The notes below the pieces were generated by a model. That model made no database searches, was not told the origin of the DNA, and worked only from the letters and a program-made list of their open reading frames with translations. A DNA stretch of 33,932 nt from Thermoproteota archaeon. GTDB taxonomy: Archaea; Thermoproteota; Thermoprotei_A; Sulfolobales; Desulfurococcaceae. The DNA lies in NCBI GenBank assembly GCA_030550615.1, contig JAUQPA010000015.1, positions 1 through 33,932 on the forward strand, given 5' to 3'. The position numbers and the translations under genes are program-made. Shown here one piece after another: positions 7,166-15,398 of this stretch (its first letter is position 1; each line of letters starts with the position of its first letter).

Positions 7166-8989
7166 CTATGTTTTCTCGATCGCACCAAAAGGACAACTAA
7201 TTAAACACGCACCGCATCTCACGCATTTCGAGGAATCAATGTAGTGTGGTTTACCAGCTGCTCCCGTAATAGCGTTAGCTGGGCATTGCCTTGCGCAAAC
7301 ACCGCATCCACGACACTTCTCATTGATTATAACGTATGTAACGAGTTTTGGACATACTTTAGCAGGGCATTTTCTATTCTCTATATGTTCCCTGTATTCG
7401 TTATCGAAATACCTGAGAGTTGATAATACTGGATTTGGTGCTGAACCACCTAACCCGCATAAACTAGTTTTAATTATCGATACGCCTAGATCCCTTAGAA
7501 CCTCAATATCAGATACGTCTCCTTCACCGTTCACTATTCTTCCTAGAATATCATTCATTATTTTCATTCCAACTCTGCACGGTAAGCATTTTCCGCAAGA
7601 CTCGGCTAATGTGAAATCAGTAAAGTACTTCGCTACGTTAACCATACACCCTGAATCATCGATTACAACTAATCCCCCGGACCCCATTATTGCTCCATAA
7701 GCTTGCAGTGTTTCATAATCTAATTCTAAATCAAATAAGTTGAATGGTATGCATCCTCCGCTTGGTCCACCCACCTGAACTGCTTTTACTTTTCTACCTT
7801 CAATAGGTCCTCCCGCTAGTTCATACACTAGTTTTTTAATGGTTGTCCCCACGGGTACTTCGTAAACTCCGGTTCTTTTTACTGCTCCAGTTACGCAGAA
7901 CATTTTAGTTCCCTTTGATTTCTCTGTTCCGTACTTCGTGAACTCCTCTACTCCAACTTGAAATATAGTTGCAACATGAGCTAGTGTTTCAACATTATTC
8001 ACGAGCGTTGGCTTACCCCATAATCCACTCACAGCTGGATATGGTGGTCTCTGCCTTGGTCGTGCTCTACCTTCAATTGCGGCTATTAACGCTGTTTCCT
8101 CGCCGCATACAAATGCTCCAGCGCTCCTATAGACTTCAATATCGAAGTTGAAGCTTGTGCCCAATATTTTCTCGCCAAGAAACCCCTTCTTCCTTGCTTC
8201 GACAACTGCTTTTTCTAATCTATCTGCCATGAGGGGTTTCTCAGCTCTTACAAAAATATAGCCTTTAGTTGCTCCTACAGCGTAAGCAGCTATTATTAAT
8301 CCCTCTACGACCCTATGGGGATCGGACTCTGCTAAAAGCCTGTTCATGAATGCTCCGGGATCGCCCTCATCTCCGTTACATATAACGTATTTTTCATCGC
8401 TTTTTTGTTCATACGTTATTTTCCACTTGAGCCAAGTTGGGAAACCAGCACCACCTCTACCTCTCAAACCCGATTTCCTGACTACTTCGATTACCTCCTC
8501 CGGCTTCATTTTCAACGCTTTTCTAAGTCCTTCATAGCCGCCGGTTCGAATATACTCATCTATCGACTCTGGATCTATTATTCCACAGTTTCTTGAGACG
8601 AACCTCACTTGATACTTCCACTCTGGTTTATCGTCGAGCAGCGGTATTCCATAGTCTTTATCATCTATTCTAAATCTAAGAGCATATGCACCTGAGAGAT
8701 CTTCGCTTAGATACCTATCTAATATTTTCTCGACATCTAGTGGTTTAACGTTCGCATATATTGCGGGAGGTAGGTTTTTGCCGGCGATCATTATCCATGG
8801 ATCTAGGAAACATAAACCCATACAGCCAACTCTGTGTATTTCAGCACTAACACCGGTTCTTTTAATGTAATCTTCAATAGCTCTATATACTTCCTGTGCC
8901 CCCGTAGCTAAAGTACAACTTGATATAGGAACATGTACTCTTAAATCATGGTGCCCATATATTATTTCATGTAATGAATATTTACTCAA
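7166..8989 (-). CDS. NuoF/HydB-like NAD-binding flavoprotein subunit
   Basis: 607 residues, the size of HydB/HndC of electron-bifurcating and NAD-linked [FeFe]-hydrogenases. Domains in order: an N-terminal thioredoxin-like [2Fe-2S] domain (C25, C56, C60; a fourth ligand is not obvious), an FMN/NADH-binding Rossmann core (GLRGRGGAGFPTWLKW, 174-189; CNGDEGDPGAF, 204-214; VCGEETALI, 294-302), an SLBB region, the N3-type [4Fe-4S] site C465/C468/C471 + C511, a C541/C546 pair, and two C-terminal ferredoxin clusters (C559-C569 and C589-C599). It oxidises or reduces NAD(H) and passes electrons to NuoG- and hydrogenase-type subunits. TTG start at 8989 with a GAGGT site, nine bases after the NuoE-like gene. 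Confidence 0.92.
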   Translation of the reverse strand: MSKYSLHEIIYGHHDLRVHVPISSCTLATGAQEVYRAIEDYIKRTGVSAEIHRVGCMGLCFLDPWIMIAGKNLPPAIYANVKPLDVEKILDRYLSEDLSGAYALRFRIDDKDYGIPLLDDKPEWKYQVRFVSRNCGIIDPESIDEYIRTGGYEGLRKALKMKPEEVIEVVRKSGLRGRGGAGFPTWLKWKITYEQKSDEKYVICNGDEGDPGAFMNRLLAESDPHRVVEGLIIAAYAVGATKGYIFVRAEKPLMADRLEKAVVEARKKGFLGEKILGTSFNFDIEVYRSAGAFVCGEETALIAAIEGRARPRQRPPYPAVSGLWGKPTLVNNVETLAHVATIFQVGVEEFTKYGTEKSKGTKMFCVTGAVKRTGVYEVPVGTTIKKLVYELAGGPIEGRKVKAVQVGGPSGGCIPFNLFDLELDYETLQAYGAIMGSGGLVVIDDSGCMVNVAKYFTDFTLAESCGKCLPCRVGMKIMNDILGRIVNGEGDVSDIEVLRDLGVSIIKTSLCGLGGSAPNPVLSTLRYFDNEYREHIENRKCPAKVCPKLVTYVIINEKCRGCGVCARQCPANAITGAAGKPHYIDSSKCVRCGACLISCPFGAIEKT

Positions 8990-8999
8990 TTAAACTACC

Positions 9000-9506
9000 T
9001 CACTTGCGGATCGTTGCGGAATATTTTAATGCGATTTTTCTCGCGTCATTGGTGTTCAATCTTCCATGTATGTACTTCTCGCCTGTTCTAGTGCTAATCA
9101 CCATTACTACGGGAGCAAGGCTACAGCACCCGAAACAACGTGCTTTTTCAACTGTGATAGATACTTTACTAGTAGCTAATTTCAATGCTTCGTAAACATT
9201 ACTTGCACCTCTTAGGTAACATGCCGTTCCAAAACACACTTGAAAAACATATTCTCCAACAGGCTCTAGTCTGAATTGATGATAAAAAGAAGCAACGGAA
9301 ATAATATCTGAAATCGGTACACCAAGCTTACTTGAAACTACTTCAAGTACTTTTCTCGGAAGATATTTTAATTCATTTTGGATATCTTGGAGGATTGGAA
9401 TCAACTTACTTCTATTACAACCATGTTTACTAATAATAGTTTCCACTAGCCTTAATACATCAGTTTCAATCGCATATTCAATTTTGCTGATTTCCACACG
9501 GCTCAT
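9000..9506 (-). CDS. NuoE/HydC-like [2Fe-2S] subunit
   Basis: 168-residue thioredoxin-fold [2Fe-2S] protein with ligands C91, C96, C124 and C128 (CFGTACYLRG and CFGCCSLAP), the standard Cx4C...Cx3C spacing of NuoE, HoxE and HydC. The helical N-terminal region (LIPILQDIQNELKYLP) is also typical. It partners the NuoF-like subunit as the NADH-side electron entry. It is the first gene of the five-gene minus-strand operon 9506-3961; its ATG at 9506 lies about 50 bases from the periodic repeat at 9556-9595, which may control it. Confidence 0.92.
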   Translation of the reverse strand: MSRVEISKIEYAIETDVLRLVETIISKHGCNRSKLIPILQDIQNELKYLPRKVLEVVSSKLGVPISDIISVASFYHQFRLEPVGEYVFQVCFGTACYLRGASNVYEALKLATSKVSITVEKARCFGCCSLAPVVMVISTRTGEKYIHGRLNTNDARKIALKYSATIRK

Positions 9507-9555
9507 AAGCAGTAGACCCCTGTATTGAACTAGGATATTGTAGGCTTAATTCATG

Positions 9556-9595
9556 ATGTTATAATATGTTATAACATGTAATTACATGTAAATAC
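9556..9595. repeat. Four 10-bp periodic ATGT repeats with embedded palindromes
   Basis: Four consecutive 10-base units: ATGTTATAAT, ATGTTATAAC, ATGTAATTAC, ATGTAAATAC. They contain perfect palindromes ATGTTATAACAT (9566-9577) and ACATGTAATTACATGT (9574-9589). One unit per helical turn places equivalent bases on one DNA face. The block lies in the 239-base divergent region between the NuoE-like gene (minus) and the second KaiC-like gene (plus), where a shared operator would be expected. Regulatory function is inferred. Confidence 0.5.
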
Positions 9596-9676
9596 CAGGT
9601 AATTCGAGATTCGAGAACACCATGTTGTTGATTCCAAATAGAAAATTTCCTCACGTGGCATGATAATAGTTAACTA

Positions 9677-9686
9677 TTTTATAAAG
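9677..9686 (+). promoter_or_regulatory. Candidate TATA box for KaiC-like gene
   Basis: TTTTATAAAG sits about 65 bases before the TTG start at 9746, predicting a transcript start near 9707. An archaeal TATA-like match by eye only. Confidence 0.35.
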
Positions 9687-9745
9687 ATAAAACCAAATAA
9701 TAAAAATAAGGATGAAAACAACCCGGAGATTTTAATGGTGGTTGA

Positions 9746-11138
9746 TTGAATTATCATGTTTTAAACCTTATTAATGAACTTAAGAAGTACATTGGTGATT
9801 TCCTCGGCCGGGAAAAACTAATCATTATAGGAGGACACCCTGGTTCAGGTAAAACAACTCTAGCTTCATCAATATGTCTTGCATCAGTTCAGCAGGAGTA
9901 TAGATGTCCAGGAACCAAAAGAAAAGTTCTATGAGGAGATCAAAGCAGTGGGATTAAACCTGGAGGAATACGAGAAAAATGGATACTTCAAGTTCATTAA
10001 GCTACCGTTACTGAGCGATGAAGAAACCTTAGAACAACTGTTTAATACCATTACGAAGGAAATTGCTGAGTTTAAACCACGGGTAATAGTAGTGGATTCT
10101 ATAACGCCATTATTAAAAACAGTGACTCAAGATGTAAAAGCCAGGAGCTATCTCCAGAACTACTTTTACGAATTACAGAGGATTATAAGTGGACCGGTTA
10201 TATTAATAGCTGAGTTACCTTATGGCGAGGAGCAATTAAAACTGGGAGATGTAGAGTTCGTTAGCGACGTGATTATTGTTCTTAAGCACCGAGTTATAAG
10301 GGGACTTATTGCCAGATTTATGGAAATAAGGAAGATTCGAGGACATAATTTAACTCTAGCAGAGATACCTTTCTCAATACAACCTCAACGAGGCATAGTT
10401 CTCCTACCGCCTCCTATATTATCAGAGATTAGTGAAGTACGCGAGTTCATAGAGGTACCCTGCACCAATCTCAGCGAGAGCATTCCAAAATTGATGAAAT
10501 CAGCGAACATTTACTACGAATATCCCCCGCATTTCAGAGTAGGGGAACCAGGTGTACTTATTCCCATGCTCGGCCTCGCGAGTAATGAACTAAGGAAACC
10601 CGTTTTATTCATAACGTACAAGTACCCCGAAGATAGCATTAAAGCTCTATTTGAACGAATAATTGAAATGTATGCAGGTAGTAGTGAAGTACTAAGTACA
10701 ATACTAAATAATATAGTGGTTAAACCTATAAATCCATATGCTTATAGCTTACCCGAATTAAATGCCATGGAAAATGAGCTCATTGAACGATATGATCCGG
10801 TTCAAGTGGTTTTCCACGATGTGGGAGTATTAATGGCTTCAACCAGAGATATCGAGAACTACATGCATCTACTTCAAAACCAAATTTTCTACTTGAAGAG
10901 AAAAGGAATAATGGTCGCTAGGTATGCTAGTAGAATAGATCCACGCATTAGTAGAATAAATGCCTCGATATCAGATGTCATAGTAAAAGCCATATGCGAG
11001 AAGGAATGCTTAGATTACAAGCTCTACATATGGGCTAGATTTGGTAATCCCCGGATCCTACGTTCAAACGAAGTATTAATGTGTTTAAAGGAAATTATTA
11101 AAAAACTCGAAGAAAACATTAGATTATGCGAGAAGTAA
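9746..11138 (+). pseudogene. Second KaiC/RAD55-like ATPase, frameshifted
   Basis: Paralog of the gene at 1299-2768. The first frame (TTG at 9746, GGTGG site just upstream) encodes the N-terminus and Walker A GHPGSGKT, then diverges into PGTKRKVL and stops at 9934. The remainder continues in another frame from about 9909 to 11138, more than 400 codons without a stop. In the intact paralog, KC-LYVSF-QEPKEKF spans this point; here TGT (9905-9907) is followed by one base and then CAG GAA CC, a net loss of about 14 bases. Everything else is well kept, so the lesion looks recent, or is a sequence error. A product starting at the ATG at 9879 would lack the P-loop. It is convergent with the hydBGDA-type operon. 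Confidence 0.8.
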
Positions 11139-11241
11139 GTTGTCCAATTTGAATTCTTATTTATAACTCAACTAAAAACACACCTAAATGAACTCAGGGC
11201 TCCAAGTAGAGATTTGATGAATTAAATTATTGCGAACTAAA

Positions 11242-12534
11242 TCAATACTTCTTTACAATTTTAACTCGCATGGAGTGTACTGAGCAAGAAATGCATGGAT
11301 CGAACGCTACTGCAACTTTTCGAAGAGTATCGAGGATATTTTCATTTAGTACCTCGTTCAGTACCATGTGTTTACCTATTTCCTCCAATGCAGCTATATT
11401 TTGAGCTGTTGGTGTAACCAAGTTAGCTTCAGTAATTAAACCATATTTGTCAACAGTATATCGATGATACAGTATTCCACGCGGTGCTTCAATAGCGTTT
11501 ACACATAGATTCATTTCGCTCCCAGTAACAGGTTTCAATACACCACTAGTACTAATGCTTTCGTAGTTTTCCAAGAACTCGAGGATCCTTATCATTGCAT
11601 CGTGTGTTTCAGCAATTCTCGCAACAGCACCTTGAAATACATTATTTAGTTTTCTGTTCCAACCATATTGTCTAAGTAAATCAATGGTCATTGGATGCAG
11701 TTTGTCCCTGTTCTTATTAAATCTAGCAATGGGGCCGACAACATATGGTCTGCCATTAAGTTTGTACAGCAATGCTGTCTTGTTATCTCGCTGTATAACT
11801 TCTACTGTTTTCTCATAGAATTCGTAAGCAGGCATTCTTGTGTCATTACATTCGATCATGGTACTCATGTGGGGGTATCCTTCCTCGAGCACGGTGCATA
11901 ATACTAGTTCCTGTTTTTCATCTGGATAAGTCTCCAAGCTCAATATGAAATCAGCAAATTTCTCCAAACTAGGAGCAAGCACGTCTCTCATCAACTTACC
12001 TAATTTAACTGCTTCTTCTCTTGAGATTAATTTGCTAACTCCTCCTACTTGTATAGGAACAACATTATGAATTCTGCCTCCAAGGCTTTTCATTAGGAAC
12101 TCGGATGTCTTAACAAGATTAATTATTATTCTAAATATCTCTGGATTCCTCTTCTCAAGATCCATGAACGTTCTCGTGCCGATCAAGTCAGGTAGGTTTA
12201 AGAACCCGATGTGAAGTACGTGGCTTTTGATTCTTTCCGCCAGATGTATCATTACTCTATATTTTTCGATTTTCTCTGGTACATTTATTTCAAACCCTAC
12301 TTCAAATGCTCTAGCTGCTCCGAGCTCGTAAGATGATCCGCACAACCCACATATTCTGCTAACTAAATCCGGTACGATTGTAAAGTGTTTGTTTCTAACT
12401 ATGTACTCAAAGAACCTGGGGGCCTCTGTTATATGGTATTCCACGTCTATAACGCGGTTATTGCCATCGACAACTACAGCTATTTCACCTTCTCCTTCAA
12501 CTCTTACGAGAGGTTGTGTTCTCAGATGGCTCAT
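11242..12534 (-). CDS. hydA: Group 3b [NiFe] hydrogenase/sulfhydrogenase large (alpha) subunit
   Basis: Catalytic subunit of a cytoplasmic NAD(P)-linked hydrogenase like Pyrococcus sulfhydrogenase. The N-terminal RVEGEGEI keeps the proton-relay glutamate (E13). Nickel-iron ligands are RICGLCGSSYE (C62, C65) and DPCISCSVH (C414, C417, H420), with a ten-residue tail that a maturation protease would remove. EAPRGILYHRY is conserved. The 430-residue length is normal. ATG at 12534 with a GGATGA site, three bases from the small-subunit stop. It is the last gene of an operon in the order beta-gamma-delta-alpha, the same as Pyrococcus hydBGDA. The maturation genes are not in the window. Confidence 0.95.
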   Translation of the reverse strand: MSHLRTQPLVRVEGEGEIAVVVDGNNRVIDVEYHITEAPRFFEYIVRNKHFTIVPDLVSRICGLCGSSYELGAARAFEVGFEINVPEKIEKYRVMIHLAERIKSHVLHIGFLNLPDLIGTRTFMDLEKRNPEIFRIIINLVKTSEFLMKSLGGRIHNVVPIQVGGVSKLISREEAVKLGKLMRDVLAPSLEKFADFILSLETYPDEKQELVLCTVLEEGYPHMSTMIECNDTRMPAYEFYEKTVEVIQRDNKTALLYKLNGRPYVVGPIARFNKNRDKLHPMTIDLLRQYGWNRKLNNVFQGAVARIAETHDAMIRILEFLENYESISTSGVLKPVTGSEMNLCVNAIEAPRGILYHRYTVDKYGLITEANLVTPTAQNIAALEEIGKHMVLNEVLNENILDTLRKVAVAFDPCISCSVHSMRVKIVKKY

Positions 12535-12537
12535 TTA

Positions 12538-13296
12538 TCATCCCCTTCGCACATATTTATATGATCTGTACCCGTATCCTCTTGCAATAACTTGAATCAT
12601 TGATTCTGGAGCCCCGAGTTTCAATAACTTATCAAAGAATTTCTCCAACCTAGTTTTATCAAGATCCCATGTTCTTAGACCATAACAACCATAACATCCA
12701 CGCTGGAAAGAAGGACAAAGCGCCCCACAACCACTTACTGTTACAGGACCAAGACATGGTGTACCTTGAGCAACCATAACGCAAGTTAATCCATTTCTCT
12801 TGCATTCACAGCAAACGCTTTCTGGCAGAATAAGGGGTAATCCGCCTACATCGTATTTTCTTAGGAAGTTTACTACGGCATCACCGTTAATAGGGCAACC
12901 GGTGATGGCAAAATCTACTTTCACAACGTCACTAATAGGTTTAGGATCACTATATATGTCTATTTTATCTGGAAAAGGATACACTGTTTTTTTAACTTCC
13001 TCAACGTCTTCGCCTGAACGAAGTGATTGTATACCGCCTTGAACAGCACAAGTTCCCAGTGCTACGAGCGTCTTAGACTTCTTTCTGAATTCCCGTAGCT
13101 CCTTTTCCTGCTTGGAATTAGAAACTGATCCCTCGACAAATAATATATCAAAGTAATCCTCGGTAAGTAATCCAAGCTCTGTGAAATACGCAAATTCAAA
13201 TTTACCTAGAAGTTCTTCATTTGATAATAACGCTACTAGCGATTGATTTAGACAACCGGAACAAGATGTAAGTTTGAGAAATGCAACGCGAATCAC
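12538..13296 (-). CDS. hydD: Group 3b hydrogenase small (delta) subunit
   Basis: Intact [NiFe] small subunit of 252 residues carrying three iron-sulfur clusters: proximal C12, C15, C83, C134 (TSCSGC, GTCAVQGG, GCPING) and the two C-terminal clusters C162/C163, C165, C172, C181, C190, C194, C201, C204. It wires the [NiFe] site to the beta/gamma subunits. It is also the internal reference showing where the small subunit of the other operon has been split. GTG start at 13296 with a GGGTGTGA site overlapping the end of the gamma gene region. Confidence 0.95.
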   Translation of the reverse strand: MIRVAFLKLTSCSGCLNQSLVALLSNEELLGKFEFAYFTELGLLTEDYFDILFVEGSVSNSKQEKELREFRKKSKTLVALGTCAVQGGIQSLRSGEDVEEVKKTVYPFPDKIDIYSDPKPISDVVKVDFAITGCPINGDAVVNFLRKYDVGGLPLILPESVCCECKRNGLTCVMVAQGTPCLGPVTVSGCGALCPSFQRGCYGCYGLRTWDLDKTRLEKFFDKLLKLGAPESMIQVIARGYGYRSYKYVRRG

Positions 13297-13299
13297 TAC

Positions 13300-14145
13300 T
13301 CACACCCCTTCAATCCACAGATAGTCCTCTATTTCACTATAAGAAAACACAGGGCCATCTCTACAGACAAAGTAGTGTCCAAATTGGCATGTACCACATA
13401 TTCCTACACCGCATCTCATTCTACGCTCGAGTGATAGAAATATATTGTCTTTTCTGAATCCTTTATCCAGGAGCTTCTTTACAGCAACTCGCATCATTAC
13501 TTCGGGTCCACAAACATATGCTACAGTCTCCTCTGTTCTTACATCGACGTACTTTACGAGGTCCGTTACAAAACCAACGTGATGACTCCAGCCTTCTACT
13601 CTAACATCCGAGGATAACAAGACTTTCACGCCCGGCATGCGGGAGTAGCTCTCATGTTCATATTTATATAGCATATCCGCGGGCGTTCTCGCTCCGTATA
13701 GTAAATAAACGTCCTTGTATTTTTCTCTGTTCTTTTCAATGTATTTTATAACCGGTCTAAGTGGAGCCAATCCAATGCCTCCGGCAACAATAACTATGTT
13801 CATGTTTTCATGCTTCTCCAGAGGCCATCCTTTACCATAAGGACCTCTAACTCCCAAGACCGAGCCTATCCTGGCGTTTTCAACTATGGTGTTAGTAACT
13901 ACTCCTGTACTTCTCACGGTATGCTCAATTATCGTTGATGATCCTGTTTTCAGAGGCAAATTAGCCAACGAAATAGGGGCTTCTCCAATACCCCAGTAAT
14001 AAAGCATGCTGAATTGACCGGGCTTAATATCGTATTCACCGCTCAGTTTCAACGCGAAAGTTTTAACGCCAGGTGCTTCATCAATTGTTCTAACTACAAT
14101 CGCTTTCTTTGATTTAAGAACCTCGATTAAATTAACTACCTGCAT
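13300..14145 (-). CDS. hydG: Hydrogenase gamma subunit, FAD/NAD(P) and [2Fe-2S] reductase
   Basis: Ferredoxin-NADP reductase-like protein of the dihydroorotate dehydrogenase PyrK type. Residues ~15-105 form an FAD-binding barrel (KPGQFSMLYYW, 41-51; GPYGKGW, 101-107), 115-235 an NAD(P)-binding domain (VAGGIGLAPLRP, 120-131; YVCGPEVMM, 210-218), and the C-terminus holds a [2Fe-2S] site C245, C250, C253, C261. It exchanges electrons between NAD(P)(H) and the beta-subunit clusters. 281 residues, normal length; ATG at 14145 preceded by GGGTGA, five bases after the beta gene. Confidence 0.94.
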   Translation of the reverse strand: MQVVNLIEVLKSKKAIVVRTIDEAPGVKTFALKLSGEYDIKPGQFSMLYYWGIGEAPISLANLPLKTGSSTIIEHTVRSTGVVTNTIVENARIGSVLGVRGPYGKGWPLEKHENMNIVIVAGGIGLAPLRPVIKYIEKNREKYKDVYLLYGARTPADMLYKYEHESYSRMPGVKVLLSSDVRVEGWSHHVGFVTDLVKYVDVRTEETVAYVCGPEVMMRVAVKKLLDKGFRKDNIFLSLERRMRCGVGICGTCQFGHYFVCRDGPVFSYSEIEDYLWIEGV

Positions 14146-14150
14146 TTACT

Positions 14151-15254
14151 TCACCCGGAAATCGCGTTATTGACGCATTCACGAAGATCTATACTCATTG
14201 GGCACCACGTTATGCACCTACCGCAGCCAACACAGCCAAGTCTCTCGATTTGCCTTGGATAAAATACAAATTTATGTAATATAAAGTGCCTGTACCTGGT
14301 ATATAGTTCAGGCCTGAAATGTCCTCCAGCTACTTGCCCATAGCTATACAGTAAACAACCAGTCCAGTTGGCTATTTTAACACCTTGATCTTCCCCATTA
14401 ATACTATAATCGAATTCTAGGCAGAAACATGTGGGGCAAACAAAATTGCAGTTACCGCATCCAACACAATTCTCTGATATCTTAAGCCACAATTCCTTGT
14501 CTCTGGCTTTATTCATAAGACTCTCTTGTATTTCTTTCATTGATTTTTTGAATACAGCGCTTGTTCTCTCTCTCGCTAACTTGGTTTTCTCTAAGTATTC
14601 GTAAACTTCTTTTTCTCCAGCTATTCTTAATTCCAACTTGGATAAAACATCTCTGCCAAATGAACTACCATATTTGAAAATTACTCGTTTATCATCTAAC
14701 CTAGCATAAGCTATATCAAAGTCTTTTTCCACGAAGGGGCCACTATTCATTACTCCACAGAAGCAATTATTATTAGGCTCCAAACACTCTTCTACTATGA
14801 TTGCTGAAATTGATCTTCTTCTATGAGCATATACAGGGTTCTTTTCTCCTATCATTCTGTCAAGAACATTGATCGCGTTTAGATCACATGGTTTTATACC
14901 GAATAAAACATATTGAATTGAAACATTATAATCAAGTACTTTAGCTTGACTGAAATCATTTGACTCCACTATGTAAATCTGCTTTGATGGAAGAAGAAAT
15001 AATTTCGGAGAAACAGAACTATGCCTAAATCTATAACCCTCCCTTAATCTATATAGTCCAGGTTCAACATAGTCCTCAACACTTAATGGTAAATCACTAA
15101 TGCCATTTATTTCACCCCAGGTAACTTTTCCACCATAGTATTTATAGCCCTGTAAGCGTCGACCATATGTTTCTCGAAGAATTCTTATTAATTTGTCAAG
15201 ATCGTATATGTTCCCCACGTAGTATAGATCTGTACGTATTGAAACGTTAATCAC
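14151..15254 (-). CDS. hydB: Hydrogenase beta subunit, 2x[4Fe-4S]
   Basis: 367 residues. The N-terminal ~250 residues match the sulfhydrogenase beta/anaerobic sulfite reductase A family (GIKPCDLNAINVLDR, 119-133; CLEPNNNCFCG, 157-167). Two ferredoxin clusters follow: C263/C266/C269/C273 and C341/C344/C347/C351. It carries electrons between the gamma flavoprotein and the small subunit; in Pyrococcus it is also linked to elemental-sulfur reduction. First gene of the operon. It starts with GTG at 15254 directly beside a 19-base palindrome, so the transcript may be nearly leaderless. Confidence 0.92.
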   Translation of the reverse strand: MINVSIRTDLYYVGNIYDLDKLIRILRETYGRRLQGYKYYGGKVTWGEINGISDLPLSVEDYVEPGLYRLREGYRFRHSSVSPKLFLLPSKQIYIVESNDFSQAKVLDYNVSIQYVLFGIKPCDLNAINVLDRMIGEKNPVYAHRRRSISAIIVEECLEPNNNCFCGVMNSGPFVEKDFDIAYARLDDKRVIFKYGSSFGRDVLSKLELRIAGEKEVYEYLEKTKLARERTSAVFKKSMKEIQESLMNKARDKELWLKISENCVGCGNCNFVCPTCFCLEFDYSINGEDQGVKIANWTGCLLYSYGQVAGGHFRPELYTRYRHFILHKFVFYPRQIERLGCVGCGRCITWCPMSIDLRECVNNAISG

Positions 15255-15256
15255 CT

Positions 15257-15275
15257 TATATAGAAATTCTATATA
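15257..15275. promoter_or_regulatory. 19-bp perfect palindrome at start of sulfhydrogenase operon
   Basis: TATATAGAA-A-TTCTATATA: nine-base arms around a single A, ending two bases from the GTG start of the beta gene at 15254. It overlaps where the TATA box and transcript start would be, so a bound dimer would block initiation. Operator role inferred. The surrounding gap 15255-15398 is AT-rich and holds no gene that I can see. Confidence 0.45.
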
Positions 15276-15398
15276 CTAGAATAACATACAATAAAAACAT
15301 TAAAAAACTTTACGGTTATTAGACACTAGATTGATTAAACAAATCTTTAAATTAAAACTACTGGCAATAGATCCTTAGTTCTATATCGATCATATCAA

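Noticed and set aside
7323-7700. 125-codon plus-strand frame inside the NuoF-like gene
   Set aside because: Antisense to a strongly conserved cysteine-rich region; composition is that of a reverse reading of the real gene.
9507-9745. CRISPR-like array at the ATGT repeats
   Set aside because: Units are 10 bases with no spacers; this is a regulatory-type periodic repeat, not a CRISPR.
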